A stretch of 64,000 nt of DNA, from contig CAZTFF010000002.1 in NCBI GenBank assembly GCA_964612485.1, forward strand, positions 62,001-126,000. The letters are read 5' to 3'. This document shows, in pieces, positions 15,764 through 27,400 of the stretch (within the stretch, counting starts at the first letter, position 1; each line of letters begins with the position of its first letter). The notes beneath the pieces are model-generated. The model was not told the origin of the DNA, searched no databases, and saw nothing but the letters and a program-made list of their open reading frames with translations. Both the position numbers and the translations under genes were made by a program. Source of the stretch: JAFGNV01 sp964612485 (GTDB taxonomy: Bacteria > Chloroflexota > Anaerolineae > 4572-78 > J111).

Positions 15764-18700
15764 ATGAGTGAAGCGAAGCAAGCGTCCGTTGGCCACTTAG
15801 AAAAACAAATCAAAACGTTAACCCAGGCTCTCAACGAGGCTCAAACCCAGAACCGGCAACTGGCCCAACACGCAGACATCAGCGCGCAGATCAGCCAGGT
15901 GATCGCCTCCACCTTAGACCTTAACACGCTAAATAGCCAGATTGTTAAAATCATTAAAAAAGGCTATGGGTTTCACCAGGTGGCGATCTTTCTGATTGAC
16001 AACACCGTTCAATGGGCCGTTTTACACGAGGCCACCGGCAAAGCCGGCCAGGCCATGAAAAAAGAAGGGTACCGGCTGCCGGTCAATGAAGAGTCGATCA
16101 TTGGCTGGGTCAAACAGCATCAAACCCCTTGTTTTTTTCACTTCCAATCTGAAGACAAGCAAGACAAACCCTATCACAACACGCCTCCCCCGGCCCGCCC
16201 TCACCACCGGATGGAAATGGTGCTGCCCCTCATTGTTACCGGGCAACTGGTGGGCACGCTCCACCTGCAAAGCGCCAAGGGAGCCACATTTGAGGTGGAA
16301 GAAGTGCCGGCCCTGCAAAATCTGGCCGATCAGATTGCCTCGGCCATCAACAAAGCCCAACTCCACGCCGAGGCGGAAGCCGAACGAGATAAAACCACCC
16401 TGCTCAAAGAGATCAGCCAGGCGTTGAGCAAAGATATGGATTTTGACGCCATCGCCACCACCGCCGTCAGCTTTGCCAAACGATTGGGCGCTACCTCCGG
16501 CGAAATCCATTTGCTGGCCGAAACCGGCGAAGTCTATTTCAAAAGCACCTACCCCGAACGGAACGACCTGTCGGACCCCGAACGCCAAAAAGTTGTGCGC
16601 CAAATTTTAAGCAAAGGGCTGGAAGCCTGGGTCCTGGAAAACAACGAATCCGCCCTGATCACCGATACCCAAACCGACGACCGCTGGCTGTCCATTGAAT
16701 ATGCCGATCAAAAAGTCACCGTCCGCTCCATTATTTGCGCGCCCATCCAGGTAGGTATCGAACTCAAAGGCGCCATCTCCTATGTTCATCCCGAACCCAA
16801 TCATTTTAATGAACAGGACGTTACCCGCCTGAGTACATTGGCTTCCCAAATTGCGGTTGCGCTGGAAAACACCATGCTGGTCAACGACATCCAGCACAGC
16901 CTGCAAGAAACCCACCTGATGCTGGATATCAGCCGCCAACTGGCCGCGGCCATGAATATTGATGATGTGTACGCCGCGCTGGTCAAAAGTATTATGGCCG
17001 CCGGCGTAGAACGCAGCACCTTGTTAATGTGCGACGAACTGGATACCTCCAACATCCCCAGCCACAGCGAAATTGTTTTCACCAGCGACGCCGATCCGTC
17101 AAATCACAAACAAGAAACCGGCCACCGCCTGGAAATGGCCCGTTATCCCAACTTTGCCGAGTTGACCCAAAGCCAGGAGACCCTGGTCATCAATGATGTA
17201 ACCATTGATAAACGGCTCAACGACGAGGAGAGGCGATTTTTCCTGCAATCGGGCGCGCACAGCGTGGTTGTGAACCCCCTGGTGGCTCGCGGGCACGTAA
17301 TTGGCTTGATCACCATTGAATATCGCACCGCCTACAACTTCAACGACCGGGAACTGGCGATGTACCGCACCCTGTGCAACCAAACCACCATCGCCATCGA
17401 AAACACCCGCCAGATCCAACGCTCACAAACCGCGCTGGCCGAAACGCAGTTACTCTACCGGGCCGGGCGGGTATTGGCCGGCGCGTCTGATATTCAGGAA
17501 GTGCTGGAAGAGGCGCTGGTTGAATTTCTGTATAGCCTCGGGCTGGACCAGGGAGCCATCACCCTGCTTACTGAAGACAAAAAGTTTGGGCAGCTCATGG
17601 TCTATGTGCAAGAAAGCCAGGTACAGGCAGTGGAGGGCCTGCGTTTTCCTGTTGACGAATCAATCCCCTACCAGCAAATCCTGCTGGATGGCCAGCCCCT
17701 CACCAGTTACGATGTTGAGAATGATTCCCGGATGGTTAATTTCCGCAGCTTCAACCCCGATCAATTTCCAAAATCGCTCCTGGAAGCGCCCCTGATCATT
17801 CAAGGAGAAACCATCGGCTGGATTGGGGCCGATGCGGTAAAAAATAAGCGCAATTTCTCGCAGCGCGAGGTTGATCTGGCCCGCGCCATGGCCGATCAAA
17901 TTGCCATCACCATCCAGAACCGGCGGCTGCTGCAACAAACCGAACGCCGCGCCGACCAACTCCGGGCCGTGGCCGAAGTTGGCGAAGCGGTTTCCCGGAT
18001 GATCGATCTGGAAGAAATTCTCAAACAAACCGTAGACCTGATCCGCGACCGTTTTGGTTTTTACCACGTTTCCATTTTTCTCATCAACTCAACCAGAGAT
18101 TGGGCCGTTGTTCACGCTTCAACCGGCAAGGTGGGCAAAATTATGGTTGAACGCCCCCACAAGCTGGAAGTTGGCGGCAAATCTATTGTGGGCTACGCCA
18201 CCGCCAACGGCATTCCGCGGATTGCGCTGGATGTTGGCGAAGATGCGGTGCATTTTAACAATCCGCTCCTGCCCAACACCCGCTCAGAAATGGCTCTGCC
18301 CCTGATTGCCCGCGGGCTGGTCATTGGCGCGCTGGATGTGCAAAGCGAGCTGGCCAACGCCTTTGACCATGATGATATTGAAACCTTGCAGGTGATGGCC
18401 GACCAATTGGCCGCCGCTATTGAAAACGCCCGCCTGTTTGAACAAACGCAGCGCCGTTTGATGGAACAAGCCACCCTGTACGGTATTGGCGCCAAAATCG
18501 GCTCAACCCTGAATCTACAGGAAGCCACCGATAATCTGGTAACCGAAACCGCAACAGCGCTGGAAGTTGTTGAATGCGCCCTGACCCTGATCGAAGAGAA
18601 TACGCTGCATACCATCAGCAATTATTCCAAAGGGGAGCAAGGCTGCACCATCACTCAAAAACGGAATGAATATTGTAACTTCAACGACTCGCCCTGCCTG

Positions 18701-20236
18701 GCAACCGTGATTAAAAGTAAACAAGAAATCGTCTACCACATTGACTCTCCACCCCCCCTTGACGACGACAGTCCAGAATTCGAGTATTTGGAAAGCTGCC
18801 AGGGCACGGCCATGGCTATTGTGCCGGTTCTACTGAGAAATGAAGTTATCGCTGCCCTGGAAGTTTACGATAACAAGCCGGGGCGGCGTTTCCACCAGGA
18901 AAATATTTCTCTGATGGATTCGATTGCACTGCAAGCGGCCAACACCATTGAAAACGCCCGCCTGTTCCAATCGTCCCAGTACCGCTCTACCCTGCTGCAA
19001 ACGGCGGCTGAAGTTTCCCGGACGGCCACCTCTATTCTGGATGTGGAAGAGTTGATCCAAACTGTAGTAGACTTGATCCGCGACCGGTTTGACTTTTATT
19101 ACGTTGGCCTGTTTATGATCGATGAAGCGCAAGAGTGGGCCATCTTAACCGCCGGCACCGGTGAAGCAGGCCGGATACAGGTGGAGAAAGAACACAAGCT
19201 GGAAATTGGCGGCGAATCAATGATCGGGTGGAGCGTGGAACACCGGCAGGCGCGGATTGCGCTGGATGTTGGCGAAGACGCCGTCTGGTTCAATAACCCC
19301 TACCTGCCCGATACCCACTCTGAAATGGCCCTGCCTTTGATCAGCCGGGACGAAGTGATTGGCGCGCTCACCGTGCAAAGTGAAGAACGCGGCGCTTTTT
19401 CCGATGAAGACATCATCCTGCTGCAAACCATGGCCGATCAAGTGGCAAACGCCATTCAGAACGCCAGATTCTTTACCCAGACGCAAAGCGCCTTATCAGA
19501 AACAGAACAGCTTTATCAAATTACCCAGGAACTTCTATCGGTACGCGACGAAGAGAGCGTGTACCGCGTGGCGATGGACGCCATTGCCCAATCAGGCATC
19601 GACTCAAGCACCATCTATATGTATGTGGAAGACCCGTTGGGCGCCAACACCGAAGCCATCATTGAACAAAAGGCCATCTGGGCCGAAAGCGGCGAGCCGA
19701 TCTTTGCCAATGGAACCCGCTTCAAAGCCAGCGAGTTAGTGCTGGAACAAATTGTGCCGCTGCACGAAGAATTGCTGATTGAAGATATTGATAGCGATCC
19801 GCATTTAACTCAACAAGTTCGCCAGGCCTTCAAAAAGAGCCGGATGCAAACAGCCTTGGTCATTCCCCTCTCCACCTACCAGAACCGGCTGGGATTTTTG
19901 CTGGTTGCTTACCGCACCAAGAACAAAACGTTTAACAAACAGCAAACCCGATATTACCACACCATTGTCCAACAAATGGTGGTAGCCATTGAAAACTTGC
20001 GCCTGCTGGCGGCATCACAGCGCCGGGCCAGGCGCGAGGAAATTATCCGGGAAATTACGGGCAAGATCCGCAGCACCACCAATATTGACGACATATTGAA
20101 GACCACGGTTGGCGAATTGGGCAAAGTTTTAGGCTCGCCTCGGGGCGGCATTGTGCTGGGCTTAAAAGAGCTGGAAGAATCAACCGCCCGGCCCAAAACG
20201 CCGCCGATTCCTCAACCCGAAAAAATTAAAAAATAG
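15764..20236 (+). CDS. Kinase-less GAF-array protein (8 GAF domains)
   Basis: This is a 1490-residue soluble protein with a short N-terminal coiled coil (VGHLEKQIKTLTQALNEAQ) and then eight consecutive GAF domains of about 160-180 residues each, separated by helices ending in the recurring AIENARLFEQT-type linker. It has no kinase, receiver or DNA-binding domain. GAF5 and GAF7 are close copies (LIRDRFGFYHVSIFL, KLEVGGKSIVG, ALDVGEDAVHFNNPLLP). GAF6 has a Cys cluster (QGCT, EYCN, SPCLA). The C-terminus stops after the first helix and strand of a ninth GAF. ATG 15764 is preferred over TTG 15752. It is likely a ligand-sensing scaffold for the kinase two genes downstream. Confidence 0.88.
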   Translation: MSEAKQASVGHLEKQIKTLTQALNEAQTQNRQLAQHADISAQISQVIASTLDLNTLNSQIVKIIKKGYGFHQVAIFLIDNTVQWAVLHEATGKAGQAMKKEGYRLPVNEESIIGWVKQHQTPCFFHFQSEDKQDKPYHNTPPPARPHHRMEMVLPLIVTGQLVGTLHLQSAKGATFEVEEVPALQNLADQIASAINKAQLHAEAEAERDKTTLLKEISQALSKDMDFDAIATTAVSFAKRLGATSGEIHLLAETGEVYFKSTYPERNDLSDPERQKVVRQILSKGLEAWVLENNESALITDTQTDDRWLSIEYADQKVTVRSIICAPIQVGIELKGAISYVHPEPNHFNEQDVTRLSTLASQIAVALENTMLVNDIQHSLQETHLMLDISRQLAAAMNIDDVYAALVKSIMAAGVERSTLLMCDELDTSNIPSHSEIVFTSDADPSNHKQETGHRLEMARYPNFAELTQSQETLVINDVTIDKRLNDEERRFFLQSGAHSVVVNPLVARGHVIGLITIEYRTAYNFNDRELAMYRTLCNQTTIAIENTRQIQRSQTALAETQLLYRAGRVLAGASDIQEVLEEALVEFLYSLGLDQGAITLLTEDKKFGQLMVYVQESQVQAVEGLRFPVDESIPYQQILLDGQPLTSYDVENDSRMVNFRSFNPDQFPKSLLEAPLIIQGETIGWIGADAVKNKRNFSQREVDLARAMADQIAITIQNRRLLQQTERRADQLRAVAEVGEAVSRMIDLEEILKQTVDLIRDRFGFYHVSIFLINSTRDWAVVHASTGKVGKIMVERPHKLEVGGKSIVGYATANGIPRIALDVGEDAVHFNNPLLPNTRSEMALPLIARGLVIGALDVQSELANAFDHDDIETLQVMADQLAAAIENARLFEQTQRRLMEQATLYGIGAKIGSTLNLQEATDNLVTETATALEVVECALTLIEENTLHTISNYSKGEQGCTITQKRNEYCNFNDSPCLATVIKSKQEIVYHIDSPPPLDDDSPEFEYLESCQGTAMAIVPVLLRNEVIAALEVYDNKPGRRFHQENISLMDSIALQAANTIENARLFQSSQYRSTLLQTAAEVSRTATSILDVEELIQTVVDLIRDRFDFYYVGLFMIDEAQEWAILTAGTGEAGRIQVEKEHKLEIGGESMIGWSVEHRQARIALDVGEDAVWFNNPYLPDTHSEMALPLISRDEVIGALTVQSEERGAFSDEDIILLQTMADQVANAIQNARFFTQTQSALSETEQLYQITQELLSVRDEESVYRVAMDAIAQSGIDSSTIYMYVEDPLGANTEAIIEQKAIWAESGEPIFANGTRFKASELVLEQIVPLHEELLIEDIDSDPHLTQQVRQAFKKSRMQTALVIPLSTYQNRLGFLLVAYRTKNKTFNKQQTRYYHTIVQQMVVAIENLRLLAASQRRARREEIIREITGKIRSTTNIDDILKTTVGELGKVLGSPRGGIVLGLKELEESTARPKTPPIPQPEKIKK

Positions 20237-20256
20237 TACCGGCAAGGGTATAAATT

Positions 20257-21456
20257 ATGAGCAAGAAAGCCAAAACCCAAAACCCACCATCACCAGCCCA
20301 TATCATTGCCGAAATAACCGGGGCGATCATGCCCGTGCTGGATATGCAGAAATTACCCAAAATCGCCGCCAGCCTTATTCAAGATAAATTTGGCTTTGAT
20401 TATGTGGGGATCTTCCTGGTAGATGAAGATAACAACCAGATACTTTTACACGCGCAAAGCGGGGCGATTGGGCAAAACGAAGACCGGCTTGAGTTGAACG
20501 CGGATTCGGGGATCGGCCGCTGCATCCTCAAGAGCCAATCCCAGATGGTATCCGGCGAGAGTAAAACCCTGCTCCCGGAAACCCGCTCAGAAATGGTCAT
20601 TCCGCTGATAGGCAGCGAAATGACCATCGGGGCCTTGAGCATTCAGAGCGTAAAGGTTGATGCGTTCTCTCCAGAAGAACAAAACATTCTGCAAACTGTG
20701 GCCAGCCACCTGGCCGCAGCCATAGAAAATGCCCAGGTGTTCTCTAACATTGCCGGCGCTCAACGGGTGGCCGAAGACCTGTTGCACGAAACCATTGCCC
20801 TGCAACAACTCAGTCAGGCCCTATCGGGCACGCTGGATGCAGACCAAATTGTAGAGATTTTCTTTCAAACCTGCACCAAAATGCTGGGGTTTGATTTTGC
20901 CATCTTTTCGCTGGTTGATGCCGAAAAACAGCGGGTCAAGGCCATTGCCGGGGCCGGCGTAACCACCGAGCATATTCAACGCGCCAATCACCCGCTGGGC
21001 AGCGACGATATTATGGCCGACATCATCCGCACCGGACAGACCGAAGTAATTACCGGTTGGGATGATCGATTTGACCAGGAAAATTTTGATGTCGAAAACA
21101 TGGCCGATTGGGGATTACGAATTTTCACGCCCATCCGCCTTCGTCAGAAAAATATTGGCCTGGTAGAAGTGGGTTACAACAAAAAAATCGAGGCAGAGAT
21201 AGAAGAATCCCAGATCAGATTATTGAGAGCCTTTATCGACCAGACCGCCCTGGCCCTGGACAATGCCCAACGCCACGCGGCCAACCAGCGGGCTATTCGG
21301 CGCGAGGCGCTCATCAAAGAGATTACCACCAAAGTCAGAGGTTCATCCACCGTAGACGCTATTCTGCAAACCGCAGTCAAAGAAATTGGCGACGCCCTCC
21401 ACGCCAAACGAACCTACATTCATCTGGTATCGCCGTCTAATGGCCACAACGCCTGA
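20257..21456 (+). CDS. Kinase-less GAF protein (2 GAF domains)
   Basis: This 399-residue soluble protein has two GAF domains (about 12-170 and 180-345) and a C-terminal helical stub (RREALIKEITTKVRGSSTVD) like the one ending the preceding 1490-residue protein. The first GAF carries FGFDYVGIFLVDEDN and LLPETRSEMVIPL. There is no enzymatic domain. It starts 20 bases after the previous stop with AAGGG upstream, and the next gene follows by 32 bases, so the three GAF genes form an operon. The shared stub suggests both proteins dock on the same partner or arose by splitting a larger gene. Confidence 0.88.
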   Translation: MSKKAKTQNPPSPAHIIAEITGAIMPVLDMQKLPKIAASLIQDKFGFDYVGIFLVDEDNNQILLHAQSGAIGQNEDRLELNADSGIGRCILKSQSQMVSGESKTLLPETRSEMVIPLIGSEMTIGALSIQSVKVDAFSPEEQNILQTVASHLAAAIENAQVFSNIAGAQRVAEDLLHETIALQQLSQALSGTLDADQIVEIFFQTCTKMLGFDFAIFSLVDAEKQRVKAIAGAGVTTEHIQRANHPLGSDDIMADIIRTGQTEVITGWDDRFDQENFDVENMADWGLRIFTPIRLRQKNIGLVEVGYNKKIEAEIEESQIRLLRAFIDQTALALDNAQRHAANQRAIRREALIKEITTKVRGSSTVDAILQTAVKEIGDALHAKRTYIHLVSPSNGHNA

Positions 21457-21488
21457 ATTGACCCGTGGGGATGTAGAGAGGACACAGC

Positions 21489-24400
21489 ATGAGTAAGACA
21501 AAAACTTCAAGTGCCGCGAAAAAGAAACAAAGTTATAAAACCATCGCCCAACGTTATGCGCGCCAATTGGCCGTGGTTCAGGATATCAACCGGATTCTTG
21601 GCTCAAATGAGCAAACCGACACGGCGCTTACGTCGGCGCTGGAGCATTTGCTGAACACGCTGGGTTACCAGGCAATTCAAATCTATCGATTATCGCCCAG
21701 CGGCTCTGATTTATGGCTCTATTTGGAAAGCGGCCACGGCACCAAACCGGTGACGCAAAATAAAGACATCTTTTCGATTGACGAGCACACCATCATCAGC
21801 GACTCGGCGCGAAACCGGAAACCTGTCTATATCCCCGAAATCAAGCAATCGCCCTACTCTTTTTACAGTGAAACAGAGGTTGAGATAAACTCAGAAGTAG
21901 CGGTTCCTATTCAATACGGCGCGGAATTATTGGGCGTTTTGCGCGTGCAGAGCAGCCAGGCCGATCATTTTGAAGAAACCGACATCAGCTTTTTAGACAG
22001 CGTGGCCGGGGCGATGGCTTCGGCCATCAAAAATACGCAAGTCATTACCGGCCTGCAAAACGACCTGCAAGAGATCAAAATTCTCTACAACCTGCAACGC
22101 GAAAAAGAGTTGACCCATCATGGGCAGGGCGAGGGCAGCCAGGCGGGTAAAGGTTACGAATACGACGGCCAAACCGTGGCCCTATCGCCCCGAATGACGC
22201 CGGCAGCAAAAACCGCGCTTTCTCAAAAGCAGCCACCCCAAATAATTGAAGACGACGATCAAACGCAGATGATCGCGCCGATCCAACTGCACGGCGAAAC
22301 GATTGGCGTTCTGGGCGTTGAAGGGCCAGACGGAGATGAATGGACCGAAAATGATCTCAATCTGATTGTGGAAGCCAGTACTCAGGTTGCGCTGGCTATC
22401 GAAAGTTCCAGCCTGTTGCAGCAAACCCAAAAAAGAACCCAGGAACTCTCCATTTTGTTCGAGGCGACCCGCCGGCTTTCGGAAACGGTTGAATTGCAGC
22501 GTATTTATCACATTCTCACGGACCAGATCATCAACTATCTCAACGCCGATGTCTGCCGGTTATCACTGATTAACGGGGCCAGAACGCATTTTGAGACCGT
22601 ATCCAAAAAGTATCGCAACCAGGCCAATGAAGTTACGGCTGACAACGACAATTGGGTCGATGCGATTGACGATTTGCCCATTTTTCAGGAAATCCTTAAA
22701 CAGCCGGATTTTATTCTCACTCACCTGGATGACGCCCAACTTGATAAAACCACCCAGGCTTATCTGAAAACCCAGGCCGGTCGGGAAATCAATATGCACG
22801 CCGTTTTTCCGGTGATCGTGCGTCACAATCTGATCGGCGTTTTGCAAGTGAGCCATTTTGAGCCACGCCAGGCTTATACCGAAAACGAGCTGCAACTGGC
22901 CCAGGCCATCATTGCCCAGGTAACGGTGGCCGTAGAAAACGCGCAGCTATTTGAACAGACCGAAGCCGCCCTCTCCGAAACCCAAAAGTTGTATATGATC
23001 AGCCGGGCACTGGTAGAAACCGACAGCCTGGATGAAACCTTTGAAATTGTTCTGGAAACCATCAAATCTTACGACATCGACCGGGTCAGTATTTCGCTGT
23101 TAGATCGCGCCCAATCCGGCGATATTGAAACCGTAACCATTGTTGCCAGTTGGGACCGGGAATCGGCGCGCATCTTGCCGGTTGGCTCCAAAATTTCCGC
23201 CGATATGTTTTCGCTGGTGGAAACCTTTGCCCAACCGCCCTTCCACCCGCTCATTTCCGAAGATTTGAGCCGCCCCGATCACCAGGACGAGCGCATGGAC
23301 AACGCCTTCCGCCTCTTTATGTACGAGGGTCTGGGCGCTGTGACCATGTTCTCCACGCCCATGTTTTTGGGCACCGAATATAAAGGCGTGCTCAGTATTT
23401 CAACCCGCCGCCCCCACACCTACACCGAGCAAGAGGTCCGTATCTACCAGACCTTGGCCGATCAAACGATTATCGCCATAGAAAATTACCGGCTCTTTGA
23501 AGTCGTCCGGCGCGAACGCGACCAGGCGGCGCTGCTCTACGAAATTGGCCAATCGTTAAGCCAGGCCATTACCATTGATAAAGTACAGGAAACCCTGCTC
23601 AGTTACACCCAGGAAATTGGCGCGGCCCACAGCGAAATCTGTGTAACCGACGGCAAATCATTTAGCGCGCTGGCAACCACCATTCCCGAACGGCAGCAGG
23701 CCGACCGGAATAAACTGGCCGATTTAATTTTGACCAAAGGTATTGAAGCCCAGGTGCTGCACGCCAAAAAAACAACCGTCAGCAATCGCAGCAAAGTAGA
23801 TTGGACCATTGAGGGCGTACCCGACCCGGAAGATATGAATATGATGGTTTGCACGCCTTTTTACTCGCAACGGAGCAAACTCAAAGGTACGCTCACCTTT
23901 TACCACCCCCAAGAAGACGCGTTTACCAATGAAACCGTTGCTTTACTTGAATCGGTTGCCATCCAGGTGGTGTCGGCGCTGGAAAATGTGTGGCTATTGG
24001 AACAAACAACCACCGCCTTAAACGAAACCGAGGTGCTGTACCGCGCTACCGGCGAATTCAGCCGCGCCCAAAACCCCCAAGATTTGCTCAATATCCTGGG
24101 CGAAAACTTGATGTCGTCCGACGTTCAAACCAACACCGGCATAGACTACATGGCCATGACCACCCTGTCGGCGCTGGCCGATAACGGCAGCCCGGAAATG
24201 CTAACTATGATTGCCGAATGGGACAAAGAGACGACAACCGACACCTGGACAGACCTTTTTACTACCCCACTGATCCCGGAAGATTTCTCTTTTATAACTA
24301 CACTCCAAGATGATGAACCACGACTATTTGATTTTCACCAATTAAACAAAAAAACCAGAGACAATATTGATACCTATCTGGGTAAAGCGCGGGCCATTCT

Positions 24401-27400
24401 CAGCGTTCCACTGCGGGTAGGGAAAAATTGGCTGGGCGTTCTGTTTGTAGCCAGCCGGACCAAAAACCACAACTTCAACCCATCGCTCATCAACCAGATC
24501 AATGCCTTGAGCGGGCAAATGGCTGTTGTTTTGCAAAACCTGGACCTGGTTGAAGAAACCCAGAAGAATCTCTACTACTCTGAAATTCTCTCTCATCTCA
24601 GCCAGGAATTACTCAATTCCGACAGCCGCCAAGCCATCTATAACCTCAGTCTCGATGCCATTGCCGCCACCGAACCCGGACGCGGCGCGGCCATTTTTAT
24701 GTACGACCAAATCGAGATGGGGGTTGAGTTAGAAATGGTTGCCATTTGGGATAACCCCTTTACCTCCGATAATCCCGAAGGCTGGCCTTCGGTTCCGCCG
24801 GGCGCGCGCTTCTCCACCGCGGAATTGGGGCTGGAATCCTTACTAAAAACCGGGCAAACAGTTTTAACCACCACCCCTCAAGAGGATGACCGCTTCTCCA
24901 ACTCCCTCAAACAACTCCTGTTGATGATGCAAATCAACAGCCTGGTGGCCGTACCTATCTGGCTGAACCGGGAAGTGAACGGATTTATTTTGATCGGCAG
25001 CCACCGCTCAAGCTCGTTTCCCAGCGATATGATCCGGCACTACGAAGATATTGCCCGCCAAACCTCGGTGGCGCTGGAAAACCACCGGTTGCTGGAAGAA
25101 GCGCAGCACCGGGCCACCTTATTGCAAACCGCAGCCGAGGTATCACAAGCGGCCACCAGCTATCTGGAACTGGACACGCTGCTGGCCCAATCGGTGGACC
25201 TGATCCGGGACCGGTTTGAATATTACCACGTTTCCATTTTCCTGCTCGATGAATACCGCAAGAACGCCGTGGTCGAAGCATCAACCGGAGAAGTGGGGCG
25301 CAAGATGCTGGCCATGAAACACAAACTGGAAGTTGGCGGTAAAAGTATTGTGGGCACCGCAACCGGCACCGGGCAGCCCCGCATTGCCCTGGACGTGGGC
25401 GAAGACGCGGTTTGGTTCAACAACCCGCTTCTGCCCGATACCCACTCGGAAATGGCCCTTCCGCTCATTGCTCGCGGCCAGGTAATTGGCGCGCTCGACG
25501 TGCAAAGCACCAAACGGGGCGCATTTGGCGAAAGCGATATTACTATTTTGCAATCAATGGCCAACCAATTGGCCAACGCCATCCAGGCCGCCCGATCCTT
25601 CCAGGAATCCAGAGAGGCGCTGGATGAAGTTCGCAATCTGCACGAATATTACCTCCGCGAACAGTGGGAAGCCTTCTTAAAAGATCAGGAAAGAAGCACC
25701 GGCTACCGGCTGACGGATGAAGGCATTGTTGAAGCGCCCCAAGATTTCTGGTGGCCGGAAATGGACCAGGCCATAGAAAGCAAAAAACCGGTAGTTATCT
25801 CGCCGCCTCTGGCCGCTCCCGACACCGCCAAAGATAACGGGCATCATACAGCCCGGGCAAAAACAGAGGGTGAGGAGAACGCGGCCACGGTTATCGCGCC
25901 CTTAAGCTTACAGAACAACGTTGTCATTGGCACGCTGGATATGGAAGTAAGCGATAAAAACCAGTTGTGGGAAGAAGACAACCTGAGCATCATTGAAGCC
26001 GTGCTGGGGCAGGCATCTCAGGCCATCGAAGAAGCCCGCCTTTTTGAAGAAACCCAGGCGGCCCGCGAAACCGCCGAAGCGCTCTACCGGGTGGGCCGGA
26101 CCCTGGTAGCCGCCGATACGGAAGAGCAGATGTTCCACACGGTTCTCAACGAAATTTTATCGGCCCTGGGGCTGGAACAAGGCGGCATCCTCTTCTTTGA
26201 AGAGGACCGGAAGTTTGGCCGGCTTCACGCGCTCTTTGAAAAGGGCCAACCCGTTGATCCCGGCCTGCGGTTTCCGATTGAAGATAATCTCTCCTATGAA
26301 AAATTAATTGAAAGCAAATTACCCCTGGCTATCGAAGACGTGGCCGCCGACCCATTGGTGGAAACCGTAAGAGACATCAATCTTGAACGGAACATCGTCT
26401 CCTTGCTGCTGGTGCCCATCATCATTGAAGATGAAGTGGTGGGCGCGCTGGGGGTAGACGCTGTAGGCGAAAAACATATCTTTAACGAGAGTGAAATCAA
26501 CCTGGCCCGCGCGATGGTAGACCAGTTATCCATTATGCTGCAAAACCACCGACTGATTCAAGAAACCCGCCGCAATGCGCTCCAGTTACAAACCAGCGCC
26601 GACGTGGGGCGGGTCGCTACCTCCATTTTGGATCAGGAGGTGATGCTGGGCGAAGCGGTGGAGTTGATCCGAGATCGTTTTGGCTTTTACCACGTGCAGG
26701 TATTTTTGCTGGATGCCAATAAAAAATACGTGGTTCTCAACAAAAGCACCGGCGCCCTTGGCCAGGAACTTTTGAAAGAGAACCACAAAGTTGCCGTCAA
26801 CAGCGCCGACGTGGTGGGCCAGGCCGCCGCCCTGCGTGAACCGCAGGTGGTTCGCAACCCGGAATTTTTGCCCGACGACGACAACCATACCTTCAACATC
26901 CCGGAAAAACACAAAGAACTGCTGCCCGATACCCAGGCAGAACTGGCTATTCCGTTACAGGTTGGCGATACCCTGGTTGGCGTGCTGGATGTTCACAGCA
27001 CCTCGCCCACCGCCTTTGTGCAGGCGGACATCTCCACCATGGAGATTTTAGGGGCGCAACTGGCCATTGCCATCCAGAACGCGCGCGTTTTCCGCGAGCA
27101 GCAGGAGACCGCCGAACGATTAAAAGAAATGGATCAACTCAAAACCCAATTTTTGGCCAATATGAGCCACGAACTTCGCACGCCGCTCAACTCGATCATT
27201 GGCTTCTCCCGCGTGATTCTCAAAGGTATCGACGGCCCGCTGACCGATCTGCAAAAGGCGGACCTGACCTCGATCCATAACAGCGGGCAGCACTTGCTGG
27301 GCCTCATTAACAACATGCTCGACGTGGCTAAAATTGAGGCCGGCAAGATGGAACTCAACATTGAAGAAATTGAAATTGAGCCGATCATTAAAAGCATTAT

